Source: Antrodiella citrinella
Taxonomy: Eukaryota; Basidiomycota; Agaricomycetes; Polyporales; Steccherinaceae
Length of the DNA: 19,842 nucleotides
Assembly: GCA_004802725.1 (NCBI GenBank)
Contig: SGPM01000432.1
Location: forward strand, 1 to 19,842
Direction: 5' to 3'
Part shown: one piece after another, positions 18,577 to 19,842 of the stretch
Position numbering within the stretch: position 1 is the stretch's first letter
Layout of the letters: each line of letters opens with the position of its first letter
The notes under the pieces: generated by a model
The model's input: the letters and a program-made list of their open reading frames with translations, nothing else
Told to the model about the DNA's origin: nothing
The model's database searches: none
Program-made: the position numbers and the translations under genes

Positions 18577-19842
18577 ATGTTCATCGCTGGGCATTACGAG
18601 TACCGGAACAAGGGTGTTGATATGTTCATCGAGTCCCTTGCGTGTGCGTACCCATTGCTTGTGATCGTGGATGACTGAAGTCATATTGCAATTGAGGTCT
18701 CAACTTCCACCTGAAGAAGGCCAAACATGGCTGACGATAGCATCGAGATCCTGAACCGGATCCGCCGCCGCGTGCAGCTCTTCAACCACTCGTCGGACCG
18801 CGTCAAGATTGTCTTCCACCCTGATTTCTTGAACTCCAATAACCACATCCTTGGACTGGACTACGAGGAGTTTGTGCGTGGATGTCATTTGGGTGTCTTC
18901 CCCAACTACTACGAGCCATGGGGTTACACTCCCGCGGAATGTACAGTGGTACGTCTAGTTTGAGCACGTTCATCGTCGTTCTCAATTTCGGGTCTCTGAC
19001 GTCATCACTCTACTTTTTTTTGGTAGATGGGTATCCTTTAGTGACAACTAACCTCTCCGGCTTCGGGTGCTTCATGCAAGACCTGATTGAACGCCCCGAA
19101 GAAGAGGGGCTGCTACATCATCGACCGACGCTCGCAGTCTGTCGAAGACTCCGTCACCCACCTCACGGAGAACATGTTCACGTTCTGCGCCAAGACGCGC
19201 CGGTAGCGCATCAACTAGCACAACCGCGTCGAGCAGTTGTCGCCCTTGCTCGACTGGAAGAACCTGGAGATCGAGTCGTCGCAAGCGAGGCAGCTGGCGC
19301 TGAGACGGGCGTACCCCGACGCGTTCTGTGGCGCAAATGGGGAAGAGGAGGAAGAGTTTCAGTTCCAGGCTATGGAGAAAAAGAGCCCGAATTTGGTCCC
19401 CCCCCCAAGCCCGAGGTTCAGGATGACGGGTACCGCGACTCCAGGCGATATGGGCACTCTGACGGAAGAGGTACGTTCTCTGACAGTTTCGTTTGATTGT
19501 GATTGAATGCTGACTTTTTACCTTGTTGTCGCAGATGCAAGCACTCAATACTAGCGATTACCGTGGTACGCACTGGGGCGGTGTGACAGAAGAGGACGAG
19601 GAGGAAGGGTACCCATTGTACGTCCCATCATCTACTCTTCTCTCAACCCTCGTCAGGATATTCTGACATGTTCTTTTTTCGTAGCCCGCTGGTGATGAAG
19701 GTCCGCTCACGCGCAAGCTCGATACTGTCTGGTGCGAGCACGCCCGGTGGCGGACGCTCCAAGAGCCTGAGCGAGCACGACCTCCGCAAAGCCGACGCTG
19801 CGCTCAGCCACGTATATCAAGAGGACGGCGTCCCCGTTACGA
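18577..19842 (+). pseudogene. GSY1: Glycogen (starch) synthase pseudogene, C-terminal part only, continues past window end
   Basis: Glycogen synthase (GT3) extends alpha-1,4-glucan chains from UDP-glucose. Segments: 18577-18643 (FIAGHYEYRNKGVD), 18697-18948, 19027-19470, 19535-19617 and 19685-19842, separated by introns of 53, 78, 64 and 67 bp, so this is a genomic, not a retro, copy. Recognisable blocks include [77 protein letters not shown] and SKSLSEHDLRKADAALSHVY. Lesions: the N-terminal half is absent; a deletion near 18720-18728 joins NFHLKKA to MADDSIEIL and shifts the frame; one base is lost near 19036 and one G gained at 19106-19109; TAG stops stand at 19204-19206 and 19216-19218 where CAG (Gln) is expected. 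The last two exons look undamaged. It cannot make an active enzyme. Confidence 0.85.

Overview
The window looks like nuclear DNA of a mushroom-forming basidiomycete (Agaricomycetes type). All recognisable genes are cut by many very short GT-AG introns, mostly 53-70 bp, and the four proteins I can place are fungal: a microsomal cytochrome P450, the tubulin-like mitochondrial inheritance protein DML1/Misato, a Tps3/Tsl1-type trehalose synthase complex subunit, and a mitochondrial HMG-box protein. Exons were assembled by hand from reading frame, splice signals and family motifs. In every multi-exon model the exon lengths sum to a multiple of three.

Layout. Positions 1-1362 hold a non-autonomous DNA transposon with 43-bp inverted ends, followed by short iterated repeats (1499-1585). 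A small two-exon gene of unknown function lies on the minus strand (2022-2534). Positions 2535-5034 are gene-poor and repeat-rich: a 26-bp perfect inverted repeat (3203-3738) and a recent tandem duplication of about 0.5 kb (3746-4750). A 13-exon P450 gene on the minus strand (5035-7501) keeps every diagnostic motif, but a 171-bp miniature transposon has landed inside exon 5. After a 1.2 kb intergenic stretch, DML1 (8749-10834, 11 exons) and the Tps3/Tsl1-like gene (11429-14862, 8 exons) follow on the plus strand. The mitochondrial HMG-box gene (15036-16648, minus, 8 exons) converges on the trehalose gene with only 173 bp between the two stop codons.

The right end (16843-19842) is degenerate: an AT-rich element with inverted ends, an orphan open reading frame with an intron, a Ser/Pro-rich reading frame, and, joined to it in frame, a broken C-terminal half of glycogen synthase carrying a deletion, two frameshifts and two stop codons.

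How the genes relate. DML1 and the four-box HMG protein both point to mitochondria (organelle inheritance and mtDNA packaging, by family). The Tps3/Tsl1-like subunit and the glycogen synthase remnant both belong to storage-carbohydrate metabolism, but the latter is dead, so I see no functional cluster. The most novel items are the four-box mitochondrial HMG protein, with an intron at the same place in every box, and the P450 caught with a fresh transposon insertion that could in principle be spliced in frame.
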